This document shows positions 11,585-22,720 of a DNA stretch of 64,000 bases, in pieces (the stretch's first letter is position 1; each line of letters opens with the position of its first letter). The notes below the pieces were generated by a model. It did no database searches. It was given only the letters and a program-made list of their open reading frames with translations, and was not told where the DNA came from. Both the position numbers and the translations under genes were made by a program. The DNA comes from Cladophialophora immunda (lineage: Eukaryota > Ascomycota > Eurotiomycetes > Chaetothyriales > Herpotrichiellaceae): positions 5,546,855-5,610,854 of the forward strand of contig NW_015622544.1 of assembly GCF_000835495.1 (NCBI RefSeq), written 5' to 3'.

Positions 11585-12683
11585 AGACGCATGTCCTGAC
11601 CGAATACAAAGCAATCAGTTCATGCAAGTTGCAACCCACAAATATGACCATAGAGTGGTGCAATCTAATCACCTCCGTTCCTGTCCACCTTTTCATTCTT
11701 AGAAGTACATCCTCTTCGCCATGCTTCTTCATACTTACCTTACGAAACTGTCTCGCCCTCTTCCGTTGGACGTGCCAAAGTCTGAACAACGACATTCCCC
11801 GGGACGCCGAAGTAAGAAAAGGTCCCCAGATTTTCCATTCGGCCCGGTTTTTCTTGAATGAAGGTGTAGTTCCGCTATTTGCGCTTGATACTCGGGGCTC
11901 GGTCATCAGTATTTGACACGATCTAGAGCTATATTTTATACGAATTACCACGGCGTTCTCGACTTGAGATAGCATCGGCACATACCTATTCGAAGAACCC
12001 CCCCCCCCCCAAAAAGGCCTAGGGTTGCTAGGAATCGATTCATATCCGATCGTATTCTTGACCTAACTTGGTAATAGACTTACTACTTTCAGTTAGCGTC
12101 TCTCTCGGAAGGTGATACTAACACGTGATCAGGTATAGAACCGGTTATTGGATGTCAGTATCACCGAATTAGGATGTCCGTTCCCCAAGAGGATTAGCAT
12201 CGATTTAGGAATCAATCTCTGGCGGCTATTAGACGAGAGACTGTCCGGCAAATGTTACACCTTTTGCAACTTATATCCATCGGCACGACAACGAAGGACC
12301 AAACAATGTCTCGTTGGTACCGGCAAGCCCTAAGCACCGACCCAGAGTGGACTGGAGGGATGCCAAAGGCTTACAATGGCCGTCGATCATATTCATGGGG
12401 CCGATGGCCACCGATGCCGCTAGTAAGCCTCGATAAATATACAGTCTGACGCCGGCCCAAACCGCAGATAGGTATACTCCGTGCCCGGACGTCATGGGTA
12501 ACCCAGGCTAGTATACCAGAGAGCAAGTTCACCGAGCCCAAGACGCCGAGTCCCACCCTGCTTTCCATCACAGTCGAACTCAGCCCTTTGAATAACGCGT
12601 AATCACACATTCTTTAAGGTGATAAATTCTGAAGTTCTTGCAGATGATGTCGCAAATGGGGTTTGAGCAAGATTGTCGTTAAG
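11585..12683. other. Intergenic, no gene recognised
   Basis: Contains the terminator of the nitroreductase gene, a poly-C run, and presumably the P450 promoter. No protein-like frame was recognised. Confidence 0.5.
11998..12010 (+). repeat. Poly-C homopolymer (13 C)
   Basis: Thirteen consecutive C residues followed by five A residues. A length-unstable tract. Confidence 0.9.
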
Positions 12684-14368
12684 ATGTGTCTATCTACGAG
12701 ACTTGCCGTGACGGCAATGCTACTCTCATTGAGCTTCTGCTATCTGCGTTACAAACGACGTGTGCCCGGGAAACTCAAGGAACTCCCCGGTCCCAAAGGT
12801 CAAAGACCCAGAGATATTGGTTCCCCCCAGCTGACTGTAAAAGGTTATCCTATCGTGGGAAACTTCTTTGACATGCCGAGAGAAAAGGCATACCTTAAGT
12901 TCAAGGAATGGGCAGATATATACGGTCCTATTTTCAGACTCAATGTTCTGGGCAGCACTCATGTCATCGTTTCCAGTCAAACCATTGCCGAGGATCTGAT
13001 GGCGAAAAGGGGAGCAATCTATTCAGACCGCGGCACTCTACATATGATCCGGCTTGTCACTGGGGGAAGGGATCTGCTGGCATCCAGTAGCGAGTCCGAG
13101 TACTGGCGCCTGGGTCGACGCTTCGCGGCGTCGATGCTGACGCCGGCAATGGCTGCTCAATGGGAGCCATATCAAACATTTCAATGCCTGAGAATGGTCG
13201 AATCGATAATGAAGGAACCTGAACGCTACATTTACTGGTTCGACCGTTATGCCACATTAGTATCACTGAAGGAGATCTATGGTAAGGACGTCACCAAGCC
13301 GGACGAAGAGGAGTACCATACTCACACAATCTCGGAACGAATGCACAACATCGAGCGCCTGGGAACTCCCGGTGGATACCTAGTGGAGCTCATCCCGGCC
13401 TTGCTGAAGCTACCAGCTTGGATGACGCCGTTTCGAGCCGAAGCCCAAGCCTTGCGAGAGGTGGAGCTGGCCTACTTCCAAGGACTCGTGGAGGAAGCCC
13501 AACAACGTTGGAAGTCAAAGATTCCCGAAACTCCTGAGTCCTTCGCGCGTTGCTGGCTTAAAAAGGATGGCCGCTGGGAACTGGAAGTACCCGACATCAC
13601 CTACGTTCTAGGTACCTTGTATGGTGGAGGTTCAGGTACGACTTCCAATGCGATGCAGACCTTTATCATGGCAATGGCTTTATATCCAGAATGGCAGACA
13701 CAGCTGCAAGACGAGCTCGATGCTGTCGTTGGACCTAATCGACTGCCGAGTTTTGCCGACAGACCTCAGCTCAGGGTCGTCAGGGCCATTGCTAAGGAGA
13801 TCTTGCGGTGGAGGCCAGTCGTGCCCGGGAGTAAGCGTCTCCTCTTTGACCTTGGAACCTCTAGGACTTCATGCTAATGTCTCCAGACCTTCCACACAGA
13901 TTGACGAGAGACGATGAATACCAGGGATACCATATTCCCCAAGGCTCTTTCGTGCATGGAAATCAGTGGGCGATTCATCGAGAACACTCCTTGTATCCTG
14001 ACGGCGAGACTTTCAACCCGTCAAGGTACCTCGAGACGGCATGGCCAACCTACAAGGGACCTCTGGAAATCCACCCAAATATCAAACGATTCTCGGCGTT
14101 TGGGTTTGGCCGACGAATCTGTCCGGGCCTCGAGACTGCCGACCGATCTCTCATCATACAGATTGCGACCCTGGCGTGGGCATGTAACATTTCCAAGAAG
14201 GTGAGGCCAGACGGTCAAGAGGTACCGATTGATGATTCCGATTACACGGAAGGGTCCAATGTCATGCCCAAGCCCTTCGAGTTCGAGCTGAAGCCTCGGT
14301 CGGCGGATCGCGCACGGTTGATCGCTGAAGCGACTCTTCCCAGAGCCGGCAGTGTCGAGTTTATGTAG
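12684..14368 (+). CDS. Cytochrome P450 monooxygenase
   Basis: Exons 12684-13830 and 13887-14368 give 542 residues, a normal fungal P450. Met at 12684 is the first ATG. It is followed by a hydrophobic anchor (residues about 6-22) and a basic/proline hinge with LPGP, the usual ER-membrane topology. The I-helix block is LYGGGSGTTSN (usual form AGxDT). The K-helix ExxR is EILR near residue 371, followed by FNPSRYL. The heme loop is FGFGRRICPG near residue 453, with the Cys ligand present. The intron (GTAAGC...CAG) keeps phase and restores PGNLPHRLTRDDEY. Overall it resembles the O-methylsterigmatocystin-oxidoreductase-like group, but substrate cannot be assigned. It lies between the nitroreductase and EthD genes and is the clearest oxidative tailoring enzyme of this region. 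Confidence 0.93.
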
Positions 14369-14603
14369 CTGTCGTTCGAAGGCCAAGACGGATCATTTTT
14401 GACTGTTCCTTCAGATAAGTGTAGTATCTTTCAAGATAATGCTCTAGAGACTCGCCGGTAATGAACATGATGGAGCTGTTACACCTGAGATAGAACAGAA
14501 TCATCAACGAGTTCCAGTACCTCAACCTGTTATTACAGCATGCATTGGATACTGATTCTCTCTGATTAGAGCGGCGGCCGCTATCTGATTATATCCTCTC
14601 TAA

Positions 14604-15110
14604 TCAATGTCCGTAATAGCCGACGCTGTCGTCCTTGTTCCAAGCGATATGAGGCTTTCCCACCACGGCGACTCTCTTGCTCACACCGGGATATTTACAG
14701 AACCTCGGTTCATCCTCTGTGGCGAATTTGACGAATTCCGGATCGTGATAGACAGCCTTTGCGCCCTCGATGGAGTCAAACGTCAAGACCGCAAGGCCGT
14801 CCCAGCCCGAGTGGTCCATCCCAAAAGCGTCCTCGACGGCCTTGCGCTCTTCCGGGTCGTCCTGCCACTGTAAAGAGGGATCTTTGTTAGCTTCAACAAG
14901 TCAGAAGCAAAAAGATGGCAACGATGCGGGGCCTCGTGCGTGACGCACCTGCTCATATCTCAAACAATGTTTCCGAACCACGTCCATCTCCAAGAACATT
15001 CGTCCGTGAACGTTGGTCCAGTAGTGGTGGAACTCCTCATAAGACATCTCGGGCTTTTTGGTGACCCAGATGTGGAGAGAGACAGGTCGCTTGTCCCCTG
15101 TTGATCCCAT
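14604..15110 (-). CDS. EthD-domain protein
   Basis: Two exons on the minus strand, 15110-14949 and 14867-14604, joined in phase (GTGCGT...CAG intron) to 141 residues. Typical EthD features are visible: an N-terminal beta strand VSLHIWVTKKPEMSYEEFHHY, cut here to its conserved core PEMSYEEFHHYW-x3-HG, and the C-terminal half with GLAVLTFDSIEGAKAVYHDP and FVKFATEDE. The family forms dimeric alpha/beta-barrel proteins. Fungal members include decarboxylases and cyclase-like proteins acting on polyketide intermediates, and others act in ether or aromatic catabolism. It is adjacent to the P450, convergently oriented, with only 235 bp between stops. Function in this locus is inferred from neighbours only. 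Confidence 0.87.
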
Positions 15111-15616
15111 TATGTTTCAAAATCCCCTCGATATCTGACAATCAATGTTTCGTGGATCGAACTGGTTGATGTTGAGGCTTTTTAATCTTCCCGTAGTCGA
15201 TATACGGGGAAATACGATCCGTCCTCGAAACAAGGACGGACCTACCATTTTATTTGACAGAGGATGAGCCCGTCTAACTCGACCAGCAATAATGAATTAT
15301 TGGCCGGTGACCTTCTTCGGGGCTTGAGAGATGGACAAGAGAGCTTGCCCTCCAAGACCGCCACCCCGAGCGGTAAAGTTCGGGGAGCATCTACCCAGTG
15401 AGCCCTTGTGTGACTCTCCCCCGCCGCGACTGAGTTTCGAGATCGCGGGAGTGGTTGGGGTCGAAGGGTCGATGTCGCCAGGCAGGTTCCGCAAGTAGTT
15501 TAGTCCTTGGGAGGGCGATTTCCTAACGAGAACAGGCATATTGTCGTCCCATTTTTGCTCAGGTTGACATTCTTCTATTGTTCGGTGACCATGACTAGCC
15601 GCCGAAGAGGACTATC

Positions 15617-16140
15617 TCAGTATGGGCTTTCGTCGAAGCCTTTGACTGGCTTGTTATCTCGAATAACCACATATACTTCGCCAGCACATAAAATCAGACT
15701 ATCGTGGTCCACGAACTTGTGCTCTTCCGGCCGAATCTTCTCCACGAACTCAGGGTCGTTGTAGAAATTTTCCATATTCTTGTAGCTGTAGCCTTGTGAG
15801 AAATCGAATGCTCCGGGGTTTGCGACCTTCAACGTACAACGACATCAAATATTCTGTGATGGCATCAAAAATCTTCTTTAACCCCAATGAGAGTTCGAGA
15901 CGTCTTGTATTTGGGCGTCAAATGGAACTGGGACACAATTTTAGCCGCTCGAAAAATGTCAATGAGAGAACGAGCGCACATGTCGACACATTACAATCCC
16001 ATATTTGCAAAGAAGGTCTGCAGCCAACGGGCCATGGTGGTTGCCGGTGAGAATGAAACTCCTCCTCACTGATCCCCGGCTTTCGTTTCACGAGATTCGA
16101 GATTCGTACATATTTTTCGCAGTTTTGCGAGGTATGTCTG
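15617..16140 (-). pseudogene. Relic of a second EthD-domain gene
   Basis: On the minus strand, YVRISNLVKRKPGISEEEFH (about 16100-16050) is a clear EthD N-terminal half. The expected HHGPLAADLLCKYGIV follows one base out of frame. Next comes VPFDAQIQDVSNSHWG in yet another frame, then stops. The C-terminal half NMENFYNDPEFVEKI and FVDHDSLILCAGEVYVVI is readable at 15790-15650. No start Met precedes the first block. The order is right, but at least two frame changes cannot be explained by good splice sites, so I call it broken. It is a different subtype from the intact EthD gene next door. Confidence 0.68.
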
Positions 16141-16924
16141 GAGCCGTATTTGGGGTCGGCTACGAGACTTGCATGGCGCTCTCGAATCGAAAGCCTTCGA
16201 TCAAGTTTCATCACGCACATAAGAGCTGCACCACAGCCCCTGTCGTAAAAGAGACCGTGACTCTGGTGTCCGATCACCGAAGACCTATTCTACGACCAGC
16301 GAGTGCCAACTTGCGGAGTGGCCGAAGCACCGAAGTTGGCGAGCATTAATTGGCTCTGTGGTCGGGCTCTGCAAAACCGGCTGCCAATCAAAGTAGGATC
16401 TCGGTGAGGTCGGCAATGGCAATGTCCATAGTTTGGCCGCCAGCCTGGACATTCTGGGCTTGGGAAGAACTGCCATGTTCGAATGAAAATGAGGTGGGTG
16501 ACAACCCCTTCGCGGTCTTTGAATCTCGTTCAAAGTTTGCTGCAATCCAGAAATCAGCTCATAATGCCGGGTACTCCTGGAACAATCTTTGACTGTTATA
16601 GGCACCATTGGCAAGTCAGGAGGTGTGGAGTTGGTCTGAGCTCCTTGGTAGAACAGGTGCATCCTGCCTTGTACGACTCCGCAAAACAATGTAACTCGTA
16701 CTTTCGCTCCCTCCCGCATTTACCCCGTGTTTGCCTCGTTTACCCGCGCTCCGCAATGAACCTGGCGTGCGTCGCACCTCACCCCCGCTCTGCTATAGCC
16801 ACTACTTTCTCTCGATATTGGCACCGGCTTGTTCGTCAGAACATACAATATAGTCCCAAGAACTCTCTCGCATAGACTCTTCTCCTGACTATAGGGATAT
16901 TGGAATATCAAGCAAAGTGCTAGC
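16141..16924. other. Intergenic, no gene recognised
   Basis: Holds the presumed promoter of the downstream zinc-cluster regulator. Open frames here lack recognisable protein blocks. Confidence 0.5.
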
Positions 16925-19431
16925 ATGCCGTCCTCGCCGTACGGCCCTCGGCTGACCAATGCGTGCTCAGAGTGTCGCGATAGAAAAGTAAAGTGTATGA
17001 ATCAACTTTTCGACCTACCACTCGCAGTAAGGTTCTCACGAAATCCAGGCAGTGGGGGTTTACCTTGCAAGCATTGTCAAAGACTGCACAGGTCTTGTCT
17101 CTACCCTCCGTCACGAAGAGGCAAACGAGCCAAAACAGCGCTCAGCCAAGCGCAACGCCGCGACACGAATGCTGAAGCGTTGGTTGACAACAGGATGCAG
17201 CCAACCATTCCTGCTACAGCCCACACTTTCCGTGACGGCTTCGGTACTCACAGCCTCAGTGCTGGCGCCTCCTTTGCAGAGTTGGACAGAGCCGTCGATA
17301 CATACGTGGATTTCGTCGGCGACCAGCGGTCGATTGCTCCAGCAAGCCCCGATAACCCAAGAGACAAATCAAATGTGACGGCCAACAAAAGTCCCTATAA
17401 TCTCAATGCGCCTTCGGCAATCTCTGATAACACGCATCAGTTGATTGCACCATGTAGGAATACCACATCAATCGGACGGTCTCCTATTCGACCGGACGGA
17501 ACCCTACAATTTGTGCCTGAGCAGACTGCAACGAGTGTAGGTGATACTACCGTCAATGTTGTCGAGACCGGCGAATACATGATTCCACTCCACAAGGTAA
17601 ATTGGGAGTACCACGGTCCCTGGTCTTGGGTTTCAATCTGTTCACCACCTGGGGTTTCCTGGGTCTGCGAAAGAACAAATTCAAACGAGTTTGAGTCCAT
17701 CGCAAGTTGCTTCATGAAAACCTGGAGTAAACGCCTGAAGATCCAGCGTTTCCAGTCACTGGCCACCAGGTATCCAGAGCCCGACCCAGATATGGCGTGG
17801 AAATACGTGAACGGTGGGCGTGGTCCATTTCTCCGTCAATCGACACTAATTATCACGCAGCTTACTTTGAAGATTCGACAAACACAATCTTTAGCATGTT
17901 GCTTCGCTCAACATTTGAAGCTAGGCTAAGACAGCATTTTCGTCAGCTTCATTCTAGCCAGATGGAGGATCCTGCATGGTTTGCGTTACGCAACGCGGTC
18001 TATGCCACGGGCTGTCGCTGTCTGCTGGCCAACAGCAGTTCCCCCACCTTTGAGCAGGCCGAGAGCGAGGCGTGGCAGCTGTTCCGCAACGCTCTGGCAG
18101 TATTTGGAGAGATCATCTTCGGTCATTCTGGTCTGACTGCCATTCAGGCCCTTACGATCATGGTGGGCTATTCGTTGTTGACATTTCAGCGAGTTGGCCA
18201 TTCTGACCTTCAGACTCGCAGACCTTTTACGCTATGGGCCTCGCAAGTCCCTGCATTGAATATCCCCTGTGCAAGAACGCCGTACAGCTAGCTCAAGCCA
18301 AAGGACTTCACCGGGAGCCGTCAGCCTCGTGGGGACTGTCATCTGCCGACTTGCTGACCAGAAACTGGTTGTGGTGGACCATCTATATAATCGACAAACA
18401 AATATCGTTACGAAGCGGTCGCCCATCATCGATCGATGACAACGATATCAGCACACCGATTCCAACCACGGGACCACCAGGAAGTGGACTTGATGTAGAA
18501 ATGGTGACGCTCATCATCAGGCATGCTCAAATATGTTCCCAGGTAACAACCCGCATCATGTCGGTCAAAGCATCCAAACAAGGCTTTGAGCGGGCATATG
18601 ACACTGTCCAAGACATACAAAACCAGCTCGAAGGACTGCTACAGAAGGTCCCTGCCTTTCTGGACAACAGCGCCGCAGAAGCCACGCCACAGAGCCCGAA
18701 TCGACGACTACTCAGCTCATATCTCTACAGCGACGTCCACTCAACAATCATGGCTACACACGTCATATTCTTTTACCCCTGGATCTCATCCCGCTTAGGA
18801 TGGACGAGCACTCCATTGTTCCGGGAGCAGACCACGATGTCGGCCAACACGATCGCACACTCCGCGCGGCAAATTATACTGCAATTAAAGACTCACCGGC
18901 TCGACGTCAGTTCTTCTAACTGGGCGACATTTTTCCACCCGATGAACGCCTATATCAATTTACTCCTTTACATCCTGAAAGAGCCTGATGCTGCCACTGC
19001 ACGCGGGGATCTGGCTTTGCTCAACGTAGTGGCAGGCCACTTGGGCCAGCTCGAGCACGTGACGGCAGGCATGCTATCCTTCGACTTTCCGAGAGACTGC
19101 AATGCATTGTGTTTACGAACCATGAGAACTGCTAAAGACTCCAGAGCAGATGCGTACACGGTACCAGCAACCCCACAGAGTCTCCGCGACGACCCGTCGA
19201 GGGACAAGGGTCTCTTGAATGGTTGCCCCGATGCGAATGCGAGGGTGATATGTTCATCCTCAGACAACGTCGTGAGTTAGGCGGTCAAATTGATCAGGAT
19301 CACAACTAAATCTCGGACAGATTGTGGACGAACTCTCCGAGAACCTGGACTTTGACAATCAATTCTGGGCGATCTTTGGTTCTATCGATGTACCAGACGA
19401 GTTTACGGACACCCTGGGTGATTTCGAGTGA
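16925..19431 (+). CDS. Zn2Cys6 transcription factor with fungal_trans domain
   Basis: Five exons, 16925-16994, 17049-17813, 17861-18162, 18222-19271 and 19321-19431, total 2298 nt or 765 residues. The first intron splits the zinc cluster, giving Cys at residues 14, 17, 24, 30, 33 and 40 (core ACSECRDRKVKCSGGLPC). The middle homology region carries WFALRNAVYATGCR, QALTIMTFYAMGLASP and NAVQLAQAKGLHRE, and continues to about residue 600. The last exon ends in an acidic tail (FGSIDVPDEFTDTLGDFE). All four introns keep phase. It is most likely a nuclear pathway regulator. Its position between the P450/EthD genes and the membrane proteins makes it a candidate local regulator, but binding sites cannot be called. 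Confidence 0.9.
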
Positions 19432-19856
19432 GAGTGCCCGGAAATGGGCGCTTATGTTGACAGTGATGGCTAGGCTGCCCATTTTGGGGCACTGACCGCT
19501 GGTGGGCAAAGTTGGAGGATACTTTAGCTCATGTCAGACAGAGCACGTGGCCTATGAGAGGTGTGAGGACTACCCTCGGTCAAATCTGTCAGGTCGATAG
19601 ACTGGTTCAACGCCTCGGAGGAAGGGAGCCCGGCCTGAAACACGTTCTGAAACACGTTTCGGCATGTGATTTCACATGATGATGCGTCAAGGAGGCCTTC
19701 AAGACATTTGTTGCCCATCAATGCGTTCAGCATCTTATTAACGAGTCTCATTCACCCTGATGGAATCGGCAGTGGCAACATCACCAAGACATGTTCCTGG
19801 TTCTGATCCCCTTTTACGTCCTTTCCTTATGAACAACCCATATGATTCATTGACAA

Positions 19857-21577
19857 CTATGTGTGTAGTGTACGGATTGAGGGATCTGTCGTTGTTTTGA
19901 CCTCCTCTTCATCACCTTGAGCTGCATCCGAACCCAATAGGCCACACAGCTCCGTATCTTGCGCGATTCCAAGATCACCGTGACCCCGTATGGACTGCCT
20001 TTCAGAGTTTTTGAGGCTCCTATAGAGCTGAACGAGCATGAGGGTAACTAGCATAGAATGTCAGAATCTCTGGCACAGTCTCTGGGTGACGGATAGACTT
20101 ACAACACATGATGCCCATGGCGATCGAGAACCATATCAGCATGAGGGAAATGTGGTCAAGGCCCCAGTAATTGAAGAGCCACAGAGTTTGGGGAGGGGCG
20201 TAAATGTTGATGACGCCCATGACTATGATCAACTGTGAATGTTCCATTGTGAGCCAAAACATACTTGTTACCGCGAGACTTGCAGTGGGAAAACCTACGA
20301 ACGAAAAGACAAACTCGGACGGATTCGGACTCTTGTGAGGCCTAGAGTCGACTGTGACGTTGCTGCTTCGATCGAGGTTTCTGGTGAAATAGGCAATCTC
20401 GACAAAGTGTAGGGCTCCGGCGGTCATCATCACACACCCGAGGATCTCATGCACGTGCTTTGCCATGGGATTGGGCTGTTCGTGCATGCTGAAGTACCAC
20501 CCTGTCACCAGGAACACCACGCCAGGTATCGGTGTTCGCTGGTCATGTTTGCGGGTCTGCCAAAGGCCGACTATGCCTGCTATCCACCAGAATACCCCAA
20601 ACGCCACGTGGCTATACTCGCGATGGTTCCACTCGGAGCCTGGAATCTTTGATAAGAGTCAGCTAGCTTTTTCTCTTCCGCACGGTCCAAGGGCACAGAC
20701 ATGTTCAAATACTAAGATCAGTCAGCCAAAAAGTTCAAGCAGGAAGAGACGACAGGCAAGAAACATACGTGCGTTGCCACATCCGGATGCTGCGATCGTG
20801 GCGCAGGCATAGAAATCCAACGATCGCCCAGTCTTCCGTATCCACCTCTCACCATCGATGGTGATGATGACCAGTATAATTCCTGTGCCGATCATGATAG
20901 AGCCCATAGAGACATGACCGGCGCACATCGGGAGCCAGTCTCCGTGGCAGAAACCTTGTCTGAGCGCGGCTTATCAGCCGATAGTGCCTTCGAAGCGGGC
21001 GGATTGCTCGCAAGTGGAGGTACTTACGATGTCTCTCCTCCGAGCATCATCTGTGTCCAGCCGGCGACAGGCATCAACTTTCCTGCGACACCGTGCCACC
21101 TTTGCAACAACTTCCTCATTGCCCGATGTCGTCCGCCTTCCAGGCGGAAGCTCAGATATATCCCACTTCCCGCTTGAGCGACGACAGCGCACAGGAGCCA
21201 CTTTGCAAACGTTGCGTGGATATTAGGCTTCACATACTGCCTGCCTCCGTGGAACGATGGGAGTATCCAGCCGATAACTATAGACCGGTCAACTGGGAAA
21301 CCCGGGCTTTCGGATTGCCTGCCTGTGGCAGAGACTCACCAGTCAGGATCAAGCCAAAGACCTGGAATGGGATGTGCCATCGCGATTTCCCCAGGCCTAG
21401 AACCATACCGATGGGAAATACGACTGCGAAAGCAGTGACCATCAAAATCACATGGGCCCAGATAAACGAGTCAATGGGGTCCCCCGAGGCAAACCAGGTG
21501 GTCGGAATCCGGTCTACACCCTCTCCATGCCTGAACTCCAGAGACATGTTCGCCATGATGGTCCCGTCGTCTTCCAT
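19857..21577 (-). CDS. Ytp1-like multi-pass membrane protein (DUF2427/Ytp1)
   Basis: Minus-strand exons: 21577-21340, 21277-21028, 20959-20769, a microexon near 20711-20697, 20639-20103 and 20047-19857, about 473 residues. The N-terminal half (HVILMVTAFAVVFPIGMVLG, then a His/Gly-rich loop and further helices) matches DUF2427. The C-terminal half (VFWWIAGIVGLW, FLVTGWYFSMHEQ, LTMEHSQLIIVMGVINIY) matches the Ytp1 domain. Roughly ten membrane segments are expected. All phases agree, except that the microexon donor is not a good consensus. Its best placement gives LFEHVCSEWNHREYSH across the joint. Function of Ytp1 proteins is poorly defined. Histidines in the helices suggest a heme- or metal-binding membrane protein. 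It is convergent with the zinc-cluster regulator. Confidence 0.82.
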
Positions 21578-22720
21578 CCTCGATCACTCCCTCTCTTGGT
21601 ATACAGTATGTGCGCAGAAAAGATGATTGTGATATCTTCGCATTGGCAATCAAGAGTCTCAGGGGGGTGAAACGGAGGTCTCGAAGGAATCCGATGGAAA
21701 CTTTCCAATCCGACGGACAAAATTTACTCTGAGAGGCTGAGTTCAAAATGCAGACGAAAAGCGCTATGCTATTTTGCAGGATACATTAGTCAACAGGCAA
21801 ACTTCCCCAAAAATCCCCCGAGTCACTTCTTCAACAAGGGGGTGATGACACTTCGCAATAATGAATGCACTCTGACACGTTCCACTCCTCCACCTTCCAC
21901 ACCCGCCGTAACGTACCCATGGGAATCAATGTCTGCTTTGCTGGAAGCCTGAACCAATAAATCAGTCCCAGGAGCCCCTTTGTCTTACCACCGCCGAAGT
22001 GTGTGGGCATCGGTCAGCACTAGGTATAACGGTAAAATACGAGGTACGAGGTATTCACAGTGGAGAAAGATCAGATGGTAAAGAAAATCGAATGTGGTTT
22101 AGTCCACTTACCGCATCGAGCTTCAGCTGTCCGATTAGTTGTTAGGTATCGCGAAAGCATCTGTGATTACGATTTTGGTAAGGATAACGCAGGCCACGAG
22201 AGATATGGGGGAAACGGAGTACTCCATACACCGTACCGAGGACGGGGTATTCTATACCGCTATTCGACTCCACAGTGGGGCAGACACGCTTCGCGGTCTC
22301 CACTTTCGTTATGCGCTGTCTGAGGGTTTGTGGATCCTATTGTTGTTCCCGCGGTATATTTGCCTCACGCAGAACCATCAATCAGGAGCGGTGCGATCCA
22401 GACCGGGAGAGCGGATGGGGCCAAGGGGGAGATCTGTTCAAATCAAACTGGTGGTGGCGGAGAGTGGCTTCGAAGGATTCGGGCGACGTTGTCAAGCCCT
22501 ATCGCTTCTGGTTTCCCACTGGTAGCTGTGCTTATCTACAGGGCTGAAAAAAGGGCTGATGGTTTGTGTCACTAACAACGGAGAAACACGAAGAATCGCG
22601 GGTTAGAAGCTGCATTACGTAAATTGATCCCAAGGCCTTGCCATCCAGGAGCTCTTGCATTGAGAAGAACCCGCCGTCCAGCATTATGTCCAAGACTGGC
22701 ACGATTCGGTGCTCAGCTGC
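21578..22720. other. Intergenic, no gene recognised
   Basis: Presumed promoter of the Ytp1-like gene and 3' flank of the acyltransferase gene. A TACTCC-like motif with a GTACCGAG partner lies near 22218-22240. No supported coding region. Confidence 0.5.

Noticed and set aside
15297..15539. 80-codon minus frame between the two EthD genes
   Set aside because: No recognised motif and no good splice link to either EthD reading. Could be chance.
19524..19751. 75-codon minus frame between the regulator and the Ytp1-like gene
   Set aside because: It contains a short internal duplication but no recognisable domain. The gap is only 425 bp between convergent gene ends.
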